Origin: Halomonas sp. | Lineage (GTDB): Bacteria; Pseudomonadota; Gammaproteobacteria; Pseudomonadales; Halomonadaceae | Direction: 5' to 3' | Length of the DNA stretch: 18,398 nucleotides | Assembly (NCBI GenBank): GCA_007116835.1 | Contig: SKHS01000112.1 | Span: forward strand, 1-18,398 | In this document: positions 1 to 8,409 of the stretch, one piece after another | Layout of the letters: the number at the start of each line of letters is the position of its first letter | How positions within the stretch are numbered: position 1 is the stretch's first letter | Notes under the pieces: model-generated | What the model saw: the letters and a program-made list of their open reading frames with translations, nothing else | Database searches by the model: none | What the model was told of the DNA's origin: nothing | Made by a program: the position numbers and the translations under genes

Positions 1-994
1 GCGGTTCTTTGTCTTCCTGGTTGTCTTTGTTATAGGCCAGGGGCTGAGACTTCATTAGCGTAAGCAGTGCCATCAGATGGCCATAGACTCGGCCGGTTTT
101 GCCACGCACCAGTTCGGGCACATCCGGATTTTTCTTCTGCGGCATAATAGAAGAGCCAGTGCAGAAGCGGTCAGGCAAGTCGATAAAGTCAAATTGGGCG
201 CTGGTCCATAGCACCAGCTCTTCACTCATCCGCGACAGGTGCATCAGTAAAATGCTGGCGAAGCTGGTGAATTCGATCGCAAAGTCACGATCGGACACGG
301 CATCCAGCGAGTTTTCTGCGGGGCGATCAAAGCCTAGCAATTCGGCGGTGACATGGCGGTCGATGGGATACGTGGTGCCGGCCAGTGCCGCTGCGCCCAA
401 GGGCATGACATTGACACGCTTGCGGCAGTCCAACAGGCGCTCGTGGTCACGGGTTAGCATCTCTTGCCACGCCAACAGGTGGTGGCCAAAGGTTACTGGC
501 TGCGCCGTTTGTAAGTGGGTGAAACCGGGCATGATGGTGTTGGCTTCGCGGTCGGCAAGCTCAATCATGCCTTCGCGCAGGCGCACTAGCTCCGCTTCGA
601 TCACATCGATCTCATCACGCATAAACAGGCGAATATCCGTCGCCACCTGGTCGTTACGTGAACGGCCTGTGTGTAGCTTTTTACCGGTAATACCAATTTT
701 ATCGGTCAACCGTGCCTCGATATTCATGTGCACGTCTTCAAGGGGGATCGACCAGTTAAACTCGCCCCGCTCAATTTCGCCCTGAATCTCGGTAAGCCCG
801 TTAATAATAGTGTCACGCTCGTCATCGGTTAAGACACCGACTCGCGCCAGCATGGTGGCGTGGGCAATCGAGCCCTGAATATCCTGGCGCGCCAGGCGCT
901 GGTCGAAATTCACAGACGCAGTGAAGCGTGCAACAAAAGCATCGGTGGGCTCGCTAAAGCGACCGCCCCAAGACTGGTTCGTAGCTTGGCTCAT
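1..994 (-). CDS. argH: Argininosuccinate lyase, N-terminal 331 residues (cut by window edge)
   Basis: ArgH cleaves argininosuccinate into arginine and fumarate, the last step of arginine synthesis, as a cytosolic homotetramer of the fumarase/aspartase superfamily. About 331 of the usual ~460 residues are visible and the frame stays open to base 1. The start reads MSQATNQSWGGRF, as in the family. Visible family signatures are GRSRNDQV (near 110-117), GFTHLQTAQP with the catalytic-region His near 160, and the flexible signature loop GSSIMPQKKNP near 280-290. I chose ATG 994 because an AGGA lies about 10 bases upstream; an in-frame ATG at 1003 is only 2 bases from it. A TATAAC hexamer (1030-1035, minus) is at a plausible distance for a -10 element, but I see no matching -35. 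It lies downstream of, and co-oriented with, the c-di-GMP enzyme gene. The closeness of argH to hemC matches Pseudomonas-type gene order. No frameshift or missing key motif was seen. Confidence 0.97.
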   Translation of the reverse strand, partial: MSQATNQSWGGRFSEPTDAFVARFTASVNFDQRLARQDIQGSIAHATMLARVGVLTDDERDTIINGLTEIQGEIERGEFNWSIPLEDVHMNIEARLTDKIGITGKKLHTGRSRNDQVATDIRLFMRDEIDVIEAELVRLREGMIELADREANTIMPGFTHLQTAQPVTFGHHLLAWQEMLTRDHERLLDCRKRVNVMPLGAAALAGTTYPIDRHVTAELLGFDRPAENSLDAVSDRDFAIEFTSFASILLMHLSRMSEELVLWTSAQFDFIDLPDRFCTGSSIMPQKKNPDVPELVRGKTGRVYGHLMALLTLMKSQPLAYNKDNQEDKEP

Positions 995-1089
995 CGGAGA
1001 CATATCCTGCTGACAAAACTAAAGGAATCGTTATAAGAAAGTGTACCAGAGTCGCCGCACTCAGCGGCATGCCGTTTTTGAGTCGTTTT

Positions 1090-3546
1090 TTACGTAGGGT
1101 GAGGCTCTGGATCGCTAAACGGATAGGGCGATTCGTTCAAAAAAGTACGAATAGCGGTAAAGGGCATGGGCCGGGCAAAGTAAAAGCCCTGAAAATGCGT
1201 ACTGTGGCGAGCATTGAGATACGCATACTGCGCGGCTGTCTCCACGCCTTCGATCAGCACCTCCAGCCCCAGCTTGGCGGCCATGGTCACCACCCCATCG
1301 ACAATGGCCGCATCCCGGGTGTCGTTGACAACATCGCGAATAAAAGAGCGGTCAATTTTTAACTTGTTAATCGGTAGGTGCTTCAGATAGCTAAGGCTTG
1401 AAAAACCAGTGCCGAAATCATCCAGCGCAATATGCACGCCCAGCGCGCGCAGATCCCGCAGTGTTTGTATCGCGTGCTCGGTACTGTCCATTAACACGCC
1501 TTCGGTCAGCTCTAGCTCTAATAGTTCGGGCGCGAGACCTGTCTTCTTGAGTACCGCCTGAATCGACGCCAAAAACCCGGCACGTTGAAACTGCATCGGT
1601 GAAATATTCACCGCCATGGTCACCGGGGTGCTGGTCATGGTGGGTTCATTGAGGGTGACCGCATCAGTGCACGCCCTCTCTAATACCCACTCACTGATCG
1701 GCATAATCTGCCCGGTGTCTTCTGCTAAGCTAATGAACTGACCAGGGGAAACGTAGCCTCGCTCGGGGTGGTACCAACGAATCAGTGCTTCCACACCGGT
1801 CACTCGGCCGGTGGGGCCATGTATTTGCGGTTGGTAATGCAGCTCAAATTGCGACTGCTCTATGGCTTGCTGCAGCGCATGACGTAAGCTGACCCGTTCA
1901 GCCACTTTACGGTTCAGCTCATGGGTATACCACTGGTAAGTATTACGCCCTTGCCGCTTGGCTTTGTACATCGCCAAATCAGCCTGCTGAATCAGTTGGC
2001 GCGGCTCACTGATGGTCCCGTCATTAGTGGCAATGCCCATGCTGGCAGTAATACGTAGCTCACTGCCTCGATACCAGTAGGCTGCTGAGAGACGCGCCAG
2101 TAGCCGCTCAACCACCTGCATAACATCCTCTTCGTGCGCTAAGTCCGGCAGCAACACGATAAATTCATCGCCACCAAAACGCGCAACGGTATCCCAAGGA
2201 CGCAACTCTTCTTCAAGGCGCTTGGCGACCTCGATTAAAATATGGTCGCCTACCTCGTGCCCTAGCGTGTCGTTGATCGGCTTGAAATCATCCAGATCAA
2301 CAAATAACACGGCGATGTAACGACGATAGCGCTTAGCCAGCAGACACCCCTGAGCCAGCCGCTGATCAAGCAACAACCGGTTGGGTAGCCCGGTTAACGC
2401 ATCGTGGTTGGCGTTATGGCGAAGCTGAGCCTGATATTCGCGCTGCGCGGTAATGTCATTTTGTACGCCAACAAAGTGCGTCACAACGCCCGCGGCATCT
2501 CGCACAGGCGACACATACAGATCATTCCAAAACGGCATGCCATTACTGCGGTAATTGCGTATTACCACGTGCACGTCTTGCTGGGTGTAGATGCCCTGAC
2601 GCAGCTTAGCCAGGGTGGCAGGGTCAGTCTCTTCCCCCTGCAGAAAACGACAGTTTTGGCCCAGTATTTGGTTACGAGAGTACCCGGTAATACGCTCGAA
2701 AGCCGCGTTCACATAGACCATCGGTAAATCGTGACGCTGAGCATCAACGATAATCACGCCGTTGGTGCTTGCTTCAACGCTGCGCTCTAGCAGTGTGAGC
2801 TGGCGTTCGGTCGCTTTACGCTCAGTGATATCTTGGGTAGAGCCCTGCACCTGAATGATGTGGCCTTTTTCATCACGCACAGCGTTGCCGATAACACGCA
2901 CCCAGATTCTCACCCCTTGCCGAGTGATGATTTCCAGCTCTTCATCAAAACTGACCCCGTGTTCGCAGCAGGCTGCAAACACCTGGCGAATACGCGGCTG
3001 AGAGCTTGATTCATAAAAGCCGATGGCCTCGTCAACGGTAGGCTTAAACCCGTCAGGCACCCCATGCAGCCGACACACTTCGTTAGACCAAATGGGCTGG
3101 TTTTCCGCCATCTCCACGTACCAACCACCAATCAACGCGGTTTCGCCAGCAATTTGAAAAAGCCGCTGGTTACGAATTAACTGCTTCTCGATCATTTTTC
3201 GGCGCGAAATATCGCGGGCGATCACATAAATGACGTGCTCTCCTACGGCGGCGGTGACCTCTAGCCATAAGCGCTCTCCGCTTGCCGTTACCGCACGCAC
3301 ATCAAAAGGCTCCACCTTTGCCTGATACTGCAGACGCGCTAGCGCCTCTTCAATCACCGCGATATCCCGTGGGTCAACCACCTTGCCACAGGGCTTGCCT
3401 AGCAGCTCACCAGCGGGGTAGCCCAACAGCGTTTCGAACATCGGATTGACGTTCAGCAATATGCCCGCGAAATCAATGCATAAGAATAAGTCTTGTGATA
3501 GCAGGAAGAATTGGTCTAGCTTGCCTTGAGGTTTATCAAAGGGCAT
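1090..3546 (-). CDS. PAS-PAS-LOV-GGDEF-EAL protein, probable blue-light-regulated c-di-GMP cyclase/phosphodiesterase
   Basis: 818 residues from ATG 3546, chosen because an AGG lies 7 bases upstream; an in-frame ATG at 3576 adds 10 residues with no clear ribosome site. Approximate domain order is PAS (12-115), PAS_3-like (130-242), LOV-type PAS (251-366), GGDEF (375-535), EAL (547-800). The LOV domain has GQNCRFLQG with the photoactive Cys at 299, plus NYRSNG, FWND and VQNDIT, which supply the Asn and Gln that contact FMN in known LOV proteins. The cyclase motif GGDEF (458-462) is intact, and an RPWD inhibitory site lies exactly five residues before it. The phosphodiesterase half has EALIRW (586), VNISP, ELTE, DDFGTG (709-714), KLKID, EGVET and QGF, so all usual metal and catalytic positions appear present. 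No transmembrane segment is seen, so it is probably cytosolic. Which activity dominates cannot be told from sequence. It is transcribed divergently from hemC. Confidence 0.95.
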   Translation of the reverse strand: MPFDKPQGKLDQFFLLSQDLFLCIDFAGILLNVNPMFETLLGYPAGELLGKPCGKVVDPRDIAVIEEALARLQYQAKVEPFDVRAVTASGERLWLEVTAAVGEHVIYVIARDISRRKMIEKQLIRNQRLFQIAGETALIGGWYVEMAENQPIWSNEVCRLHGVPDGFKPTVDEAIGFYESSSQPRIRQVFAACCEHGVSFDEELEIITRQGVRIWVRVIGNAVRDEKGHIIQVQGSTQDITERKATERQLTLLERSVEASTNGVIIVDAQRHDLPMVYVNAAFERITGYSRNQILGQNCRFLQGEETDPATLAKLRQGIYTQQDVHVVIRNYRSNGMPFWNDLYVSPVRDAAGVVTHFVGVQNDITAQREYQAQLRHNANHDALTGLPNRLLLDQRLAQGCLLAKRYRRYIAVLFVDLDDFKPINDTLGHEVGDHILIEVAKRLEEELRPWDTVARFGGDEFIVLLPDLAHEEDVMQVVERLLARLSAAYWYRGSELRITASMGIATNDGTISEPRQLIQQADLAMYKAKRQGRNTYQWYTHELNRKVAERVSLRHALQQAIEQSQFELHYQPQIHGPTGRVTGVEALIRWYHPERGYVSPGQFISLAEDTGQIMPISEWVLERACTDAVTLNEPTMTSTPVTMAVNISPMQFQRAGFLASIQAVLKKTGLAPELLELELTEGVLMDSTEHAIQTLRDLRALGVHIALDDFGTGFSSLSYLKHLPINKLKIDRSFIRDVVNDTRDAAIVDGVVTMAAKLGLEVLIEGVETAAQYAYLNARHSTHFQGFYFARPMPFTAIRTFLNESPYPFSDPEPHPT

Positions 3547-3570
3547 GGCGTTACCTAAACAGATGAATGA

Positions 3571-3616
3571 CCACACAGCGCTGTCATAAATTTAGTCGGT
3601 TATTTTTACTGTGTGG
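3571..3616. promoter_or_regulatory. Inverted repeats in the shared hemC / c-di-GMP enzyme intergenic region
   Basis: The 136-base gap between the two divergent genes holds two exact 8-base arms, CCACACAG (3571-3578) and CTGTGTGG (3609-3616), with centres 38 bases apart. The left arm overlaps a perfect 10-base palindrome, ACAGCGCTGT (3575-3584). The right arm overlaps the proposed -35 hexamer of the hemC promoter. The symmetry is read directly from the sequence. That a regulator binds here, and which one, is inference. Confidence 0.4.
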
Positions 3617-3632
3617 CTGGGTGCTTTATGAT
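3605..3632 (+). promoter_or_regulatory. Candidate sigma-70 promoter for hemCDXY
   Basis: A TTTACT hexamer (3605-3610, 4 of 6 to consensus) is followed by a 16-base spacer and TATGAT (3627-3632, 5 of 6). Transcription would start near 3640, giving a leader of about 43 bases before the hemC GTG. It is the best promoter match in the gap. Confidence 0.55.
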
Positions 3633-3682
3633 GAGACCTATCACAGTTCGTCGCGCAGTGTCAGCGACAAAGGGAGAATAAC

Positions 3683-4627
3683 GTGTCATCCATTACTAAA
3701 TTGCGCATCGCTACGCGTAAAAGTCAGTTAGCCATGTGGCAAGCCGAACACGTCCGCGACCGTTTAATGGCGGCACACAGCGGCTTGGAAGTCGAGCTCA
3801 TCGCACTCTCCACAAAAGGCGATAAAATTCTCGATACCCCGCTTTCCAAAATTGGCGGTAAAGGTCTTTTCGTCAAAGAGCTGGAAGATGCCATGCTCGA
3901 TGGGCGCGCCGATATTGCCGTTCATTCGATGAAAGATGTCCCTATGCATTTTCCTGAGGGGCTGGGGCTGTCTGTTATTTTGGCAGGTGCCGACCCAACG
4001 GATGCCTTTGTTTCCAACCACTATAGCAGCATTGACGAATTACCTGAGGGCGCGCGGATCGGCACCGCCAGTTTGCGCCGTGGCCTACAAATGCGCGAAG
4101 CGCGTCCTGACCTGCAGATCCTTAATCTACGCGGTAATGTGCAGACCCGCCTGGCAAAATTAGACGCTGGAGACTTTGATGCCATCATTCTCGCCACCTC
4201 TGGCTTAAAACGCTTAGGGCTTGATGAGCGCATTGCCCAAGCGCTTCCTCCAGAAGTTTGCCTACCCGCTTGCGGCCAAGGGGCGCTCGGCATCGAATGC
4301 CGTCTGCACGATCCGGAACTAATTAGCTTGCTTGCCCCATTAGATGACCCCGATACAGCGACTCGTGTGCGCGCTGAGCGTGCCATGAACACCCGCCTGG
4401 AAGGTGGCTGTCAAGTGCCTATCGCTGGACACGCGGTACTGGATAAAGCCAATGACACTATTTGGCTACGCGGATTAGTCGGCAACCCAGAGGGTACTGA
4501 GGTACTACGTGCCGAGGGCAGCGGCTCTATCCATGAGCCTGAAGCCCTTGGCATTCGCATCGCCGAAGAGCTGCTGGATCAAGGGGCAGGCGATATTTTA
4601 GCTGAGGTGTACGGCAGCAACGTATGA
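3683..4627 (+). CDS. hemC: Porphobilinogen deaminase (hydroxymethylbilane synthase)
   Basis: HemC joins four porphobilinogen molecules into hydroxymethylbilane in heme and siroheme synthesis, in the cytosol. The 314 residues match the family length (about 310). Key features are the N-terminal RIATRKSQLA motif, LSTKGD (42-47), HSMKD with the catalytic Asp at 85, the substrate-binding Arg cluster around ASLRRG and LRGNVQTR, and LEGGCQVPIAG, whose Cys243 is the expected attachment site of the dipyrromethane cofactor. The start codon is GTG at 3683, supported by AGGGAGA five bases upstream. It is the first gene of the heme operon and overlaps hemD by ATGA at 4624-4627. All core residues appear intact. 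Confidence 0.98.
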   Translation: MSSITKLRIATRKSQLAMWQAEHVRDRLMAAHSGLEVELIALSTKGDKILDTPLSKIGGKGLFVKELEDAMLDGRADIAVHSMKDVPMHFPEGLGLSVILAGADPTDAFVSNHYSSIDELPEGARIGTASLRRGLQMREARPDLQILNLRGNVQTRLAKLDAGDFDAIILATSGLKRLGLDERIAQALPPEVCLPACGQGALGIECRLHDPELISLLAPLDDPDTATRVRAERAMNTRLEGGCQVPIAGHAVLDKANDTIWLRGLVGNPEGTEVLRAEGSGSIHEPEALGIRIAEELLDQGAGDILAEVYGSNV

Positions 4628-5403
4628 GCCAACCGGTACTGATCTGCCGCCCAGGTGAACGTGGCAATGCCTTAGCAGCCTCTCTGCGTGAACAAGGAAC
4701 CTGTGTCGAGCAGCTAGATGTCATGCGCCTAGAGGCACTGCCCGAAGACCCCATACAGCGTAACGTATGGTTGGATATCGATCAGTACCATAAGATAGTG
4801 GTAGTGAGTCCCTATGCCGCTTATTGTTTAAGCGACGCACTTGACCGCTACTGGCCGCAACTACCTATCGGTATTGATTATTACAGCGTAGGTCGTGCAA
4901 CGGCGAGTGTGCTGTTCGAACAATTAGGCGTACGTGTGCATATTCCTCCAGTGAGCCACGGTGAGGACACCAGCGAAGCGCTGCTGTCGCTTGCCTCGCT
5001 CAAAACACTGACACATCAGCGAGTATTATTGGTGGCAGGAGAAGGCGGCCGAACGCTGTTAGCCGATACAATGAGCGCACGGGGCGCCGACGTTACGCGG
5101 TTAGCGGTTTACCGCCGCGTATACCAACCGCCATCGCCTGCGATGCAACAACGTCTGTTAACAGGCAATTATCGTGCGTTAATCGCGACCAGCGGCGAAC
5201 TGCTTGAACATCTGGCAAAATGGTGTGAACAAGCAGCGTTGAACCAACCGCTAATCGTTTCCAGCCACCGTTTAGCTAAACTGGCCGGTAAACTGGGTTT
5301 TTGTGACTTAAAAGTGGCGTCGGGAGCAACGCCTGCTGCGCTGGCAGCGGCGTTGAGTCGGTCCTGTAACCCCAAGGGTGCCGATGTCGATCAAGGAACT
5401 TAA
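4624..5403 (+). CDS. hemD: Uroporphyrinogen-III synthase
   Basis: HemD cyclises hydroxymethylbilane with inversion of ring D to give uroporphyrinogen III, directly using the HemC product. The 259 residues fit the family, which is poorly conserved in sequence. The N-terminal ICRPGERGNALA resembles the usual R-P-x-x-G opening, and ATSGELLEHL near the middle of the second lobe matches the family's T-S-x-x-x-x-x-x-L pattern. The gene starts inside the hemC stop (ATGA) and lacks a strong ribosome site of its own, which suggests translational coupling. Position between hemC and hemX makes the assignment firm despite weak motifs. The stop is TAA at 5401-5403, 16 bases before hemX. Confidence 0.95.
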   Translation: MSQPVLICRPGERGNALAASLREQGTCVEQLDVMRLEALPEDPIQRNVWLDIDQYHKIVVVSPYAAYCLSDALDRYWPQLPIGIDYYSVGRATASVLFEQLGVRVHIPPVSHGEDTSEALLSLASLKTLTHQRVLLVAGEGGRTLLADTMSARGADVTRLAVYRRVYQPPSPAMQQRLLTGNYRALIATSGELLEHLAKWCEQAALNQPLIVSSHRLAKLAGKLGFCDLKVASGATPAALAAALSRSCNPKGADVDQGT

Positions 5404-5419
5404 TAAGGGCTAGCGACAG

Positions 5420-6811
5420 ATGAGCAAACAACCAAACGATCAGGAAGGCGTCAATAACGCGTCTACCGATGCATCTTCAGGCGACGCGACACCAAGCGAG
5501 ACGTCTTCTGCGTCTTCTTACGCCGCTAAGAACAGCCGCTCGCGTCGCCGCAATAATAAAGGGGGCAGCGCGACTCACGCCAGTACAGCGCCGCCGTCCA
5601 CCGCTGGCACCTCGTCGTCTTCAACGGCTACCAATCCGTCAGATACCCAGCAGGCTAACAGTGGTAGCGCAGCGGCCTCTGGCAACACGGCAAAGCCTGA
5701 AAGTACGGCGAAAACTGGCAGCACCGCGAGACCGACACCACCGACACCACCTGCCAGCGGTAGCAGTGGTGGTAGCGGAAAGGGTGGCGTGGTTGCTATT
5801 GCGCTGGTGGTTATCCTGGCACTTGCCGTTGGCTTTGTCGCTTGGCAAGGCTGGCAGCGCTTGGATAACCAGCAGCAGCGTATTGACGAACTTGCCCAGC
5901 AGGCTCAAGACAGCGCCTCACAGCAGGCTGTTAGTGACTTGACGTCGCGTATTGAAAGTAGCGAAGCTGAGCGCAACCAGGCGCTAGACAGCACAATGAG
6001 TGAGCTGCGTAGCGAGCTAGACAGCTACCGCAGTGACGTTAACAGCACACTAGACAACGTGTTGGCGCAGCTTTCCCAAGAGCAGGAGGCCGACGAACGC
6101 GACTGGCTACACGCTGAAGCGGCGTACCTGCTGCGTTTAGCAAACCAGCGCTTGCAGCTGGAAGGTGACGTAGATGGCGCAGCTGCCCTGCTACGCACTG
6201 CCGACGCCCGTTTGGTAGATGCTGATAACCCAGCGTTAACGCCAGTGCGTCGTGCCATCGCCAATGAGCTTGCCGCACTGGATGCGGTGCCCCAGGTTGA
6301 CCGTACGGGTATTTATCTTGCGTTGAACGCCCAGCAAGAGCGCATTGCTAGCCTGCGCCTTTCACAAGAGATTGAAGAGCGCGCGGTCACCTCTAGTATT
6401 GAGCAGCCACCTACCGGCACCTTCCAGCGTCAACTTGCTCGCTTCGGTGAAGAGCTGAAAGACCTGGTGGTTATCCGCCAACATGATGGCGCGCTGGAAA
6501 CTCTGATCACACCAGAACAAGAGTCTTATCTACGCCAGAGCCTGCGCTTAATTCTTGAACAGTCGCAGCTGGCACTGTTGAAAGAAGAGCAGGAACTCTT
6601 CGAGGCGAGCCTCGACAAAGCGCTGAACCTGCTCAACGGCTACTACGATACCGAACGCGACGCTACCCAACGGGTTATCGCGCGCTTGCAAGAGCTAAAG
6701 CAAGTCCAGGTTCAGCCCGAGCTGCCGGATATCAGCGCCTCGCAACAAGCCATGGCGGGCTTCATCGAAAACCGCTTTGAGTCGCGTCGCCAAGGCGGAG
6801 GTGATGCATGA
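5420..6811 (+). CDS. hemX: HemX family membrane protein (uroporphyrinogen-III methyltransferase-like)
   Basis: 463 residues. The first ~120 are a low-complexity Ser/Thr/Ala/Pro/Gly-rich tail with one basic patch (SRSRRRNN, 40-46). One transmembrane segment follows (about 123-142), then a Gln/Glu/Ser-rich probable coiled coil (about 146-220) and the conserved HemX domain, recognisable by WLHAEAAYLLRLANQRL near 229-245. Topology is probably N-in, with the coiled coil and main domain in the periplasm. The family always travels with hemCD and hemY, but no enzyme activity is firmly known, and the old methyltransferase label should not be taken as function. An AAGGG lies about 10 bases before the ATG. 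The 3' end overlaps hemY by ATGA (6808-6811). The N-terminal tail seems longer than in enteric homologues. Confidence 0.92.
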   Translation: MSKQPNDQEGVNNASTDASSGDATPSETSSASSYAAKNSRSRRRNNKGGSATHASTAPPSTAGTSSSSTATNPSDTQQANSGSAAASGNTAKPESTAKTGSTARPTPPTPPASGSSGGSGKGGVVAIALVVILALAVGFVAWQGWQRLDNQQQRIDELAQQAQDSASQQAVSDLTSRIESSEAERNQALDSTMSELRSELDSYRSDVNSTLDNVLAQLSQEQEADERDWLHAEAAYLLRLANQRLQLEGDVDGAAALLRTADARLVDADNPALTPVRRAIANELAALDAVPQVDRTGIYLALNAQQERIASLRLSQEIEERAVTSSIEQPPTGTFQRQLARFGEELKDLVVIRQHDGALETLITPEQESYLRQSLRLILEQSQLALLKEEQELFEASLDKALNLLNGYYDTERDATQRVIARLQELKQVQVQPELPDISASQQAMAGFIENRFESRRQGGGDA

Positions 6812-8073
6812 GGAAACTTATTCTCTTAATCGTTGCCGGCCTTGCGGTCGGTGCAGTATTCGGCCATCTGATGATGTCGGTGCCCGGCTACTGGCTGATC
6901 CGCGTTGGTGATACCTCGGTACAAACCTCGTTCTGGTTTGGTCTGGTGCTACTGCTGGGTGCCTTCCTCGTCCTGCACTTTGCACTGCGGCTCCTTACCG
7001 GCCTTTTGCGCCCGGTCGGCAGCTTTCGCACCTGGAACAGCCGTGCTCGCCATCGTCGTGCGATGAAACGCACCGTTTACGGCTTGGTTGCCCTAACGGA
7101 AGGCCGCTGGAAAAAAGCCGAGAAAGCGCTGGTGGGGGCTGCAGGTGACTCAAGCACCCCGCTGGTCAATTACCTTTCCGCGGCACTGGCAGCTCATTAC
7201 CAAGGCCATCATGAGAAGTCCCAGGAGCATTTGAACCAGGCACAGCTCACCACCGACGGTGCTGATACGGCCATTGGCCTGATGCAGGCCCAGCTGATGA
7301 TCGACCGTCAGCAGCCTGAAGAAGCACTTGCCATTCTTAGCCGCCTGGATAAAAAGCTGACCAATCATCCCCAGGTGCTCAAGCTGCTTAAGCAAGTACA
7401 CCTTAGCGTTAATGATTGGGAAGGCCTGCGCCGCCTAATTCCGCGCTTGGCTGCACAAAAGCTGATTGCCCAGCAAGCGCGTGAGCAGCTGGAGTTCAAA
7501 GCCTACCGTGAACTGATTATTTTTGAGGCCAAAAACCCCACCAATATCGAACGCGTTCGCGGCTTGTGGGCCGATATGCCGGATTACCTACGCGGCAATA
7601 CCGAACTCATCGTGCTCTACACGGAGGCGCTGTTACAAGCGAACGAAGAACCGATCGCCGAGCGTCTGCTGAACCACTCACTGGATAACCACTGGGATGC
7701 GCGTTTGGTTAAGCGCTATGGCCTCATTAACGTGGATGCCGCGCGCCAGCTGGCAAAAGCAGAAACGTGGTTGCAAGAGCGCCCCAATGATCCCGAACTG
7801 TTATTGGCCTGTGGACGCCTCTCACTGCGCACCGGCCAGTGGGAAAAAGCCCTAGAGTATTTCGAAGCCAGCCAGCGACAGCGTCCCAATGGGGAAGTCT
7901 GCGCCGAACTTGCTCGCCTCTATGCAAGCCTTGGTGAGCACAACAAGAGCCAGCTCTACTATCGCCATAGCGTCGATATGCTTGCTAAGTCATTGCCTTC
8001 GCTGCCTCAACCAAGCGACGCCAATGACAGCAAGGAGAGCGAAGCCAAGAAAGCGGTTAAGAAAAGCGCTTAA
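6808..8073 (+). CDS. hemY: HemY family protein, membrane-anchored TPR protein of heme biosynthesis operon
   Basis: 421 residues with two N-terminal transmembrane helices (about 3-25 and 41-63), the basic linker SRARHRRAMKR, and a long alpha-helical region with TPR-like repeats (about 90-390), for example RPNDPELLLACGRLSLRTG followed by QWEKALEYFEAS. The tail is Lys/Ser-rich. The family is HemY_N plus TPR, thought to scaffold late steps of porphyrin synthesis at the membrane; the exact role is not established. It is not the protoporphyrinogen oxidase also called HemY in Bacillus. A near-perfect ribosome site GGAGGTGA (6797-6804) lies inside the end of hemX, and the start overlaps the hemX stop. 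It is the last gene of the operon, with a terminator 23 bases after the stop codon. Confidence 0.95.
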   Translation: MRKLILLIVAGLAVGAVFGHLMMSVPGYWLIRVGDTSVQTSFWFGLVLLLGAFLVLHFALRLLTGLLRPVGSFRTWNSRARHRRAMKRTVYGLVALTEGRWKKAEKALVGAAGDSSTPLVNYLSAALAAHYQGHHEKSQEHLNQAQLTTDGADTAIGLMQAQLMIDRQQPEEALAILSRLDKKLTNHPQVLKLLKQVHLSVNDWEGLRRLIPRLAAQKLIAQQAREQLEFKAYRELIIFEAKNPTNIERVRGLWADMPDYLRGNTELIVLYTEALLQANEEPIAERLLNHSLDNHWDARLVKRYGLINVDAARQLAKAETWLQERPNDPELLLACGRLSLRTGQWEKALEYFEASQRQRPNGEVCAELARLYASLGEHNKSQLYYRHSVDMLAKSLPSLPQPSDANDSKESEAKKAVKKSA

Positions 8074-8095
8074 CATCATTAGAAAGCCGCCAACG

Positions 8096-8124
8096 AAAAG
8101 GGTGCCGATAACGGCACCCTTTTT
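8096..8124 (+). terminator. Intrinsic terminator of hemCDXY
   Basis: GGTGCCG (8101-8107), loop ATAA and CGGCACC (8112-8118) form a perfect stem, extended by a G-C pair and four A-T pairs, running into a T tract at 8120-8124 and further T-rich bases. It begins 23 bases after the hemY stop. The flanking A and T runs could let it work in both directions. Confidence 0.9.
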
Positions 8125-8409
8125 CTTTCTTCGACCACACGCAATGAAGCACGCCTAAGCGGTAGCTTTAACGCAGAGCGGCAGGCTCACGTAGCCATTG
8201 CCTCCATGCAGGGCACCGACAGGTCGGGTGGTAAAAGGTATACTAAGGTCACGGAAACCAAGAAAGAAATAAAGCTAACCATGACGCACTGACGGCTGGG
8301 GCAATGACACATAGCCAGGTCAGCACAGGCCGCCTGTTCGGCGGGCAGGGGCACGTCGTCGGTTAGTGTTGATTTCCCGGCAGTATCGGCATGAGGAAGC
8401 ACACTTAAA
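8125..8409. other. Intergenic region between hemY terminator and cls; no supported gene
   Basis: No reading frame here combines a ribosome site with recognisable protein content. It holds a candidate promoter (8216-8244) and, in the resulting ~160-base leader, a small hairpin CCGCC-TGTTC-GGCGG around 8330-8344. It may mark the edge of the accessory block that follows. I see no repeat, tRNA or insertion-sequence end. Confidence 0.5.
8216..8244 (+). promoter_or_regulatory. Candidate sigma-70 promoter for cls
   Basis: CCGACA (8216-8221, 4 of 6) with a 17-base spacer and TATACT (8239-8244, 5 of 6). The start point would be near 8251, giving an untranslated leader of about 160 bases before the ATG at 8410. 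No other good promoter was seen closer to the gene. Confidence 0.4.

Noticed and set aside
99..785. 228-codon open frame on the plus strand
   Set aside because: It is antisense to argH, has a low-complexity Ser/Arg composition, no ribosome site and no recognisable domain.
1054..1080. GCCGC/GCGGC hairpin and CGGCATGCCG followed by T's between argH and the c-di-GMP gene
   Set aside because: The T tract is on the plus strand, where no gene ends; on the minus strand the 5-base hairpin lacks a T tract.
8304..8366. 20-codon plus-strand frame in the cls leader that could be a leader peptide
   Set aside because: The purine run before its ATG is too close to act as a ribosome site and there is no run of regulatory codons or attenuator structure after it.
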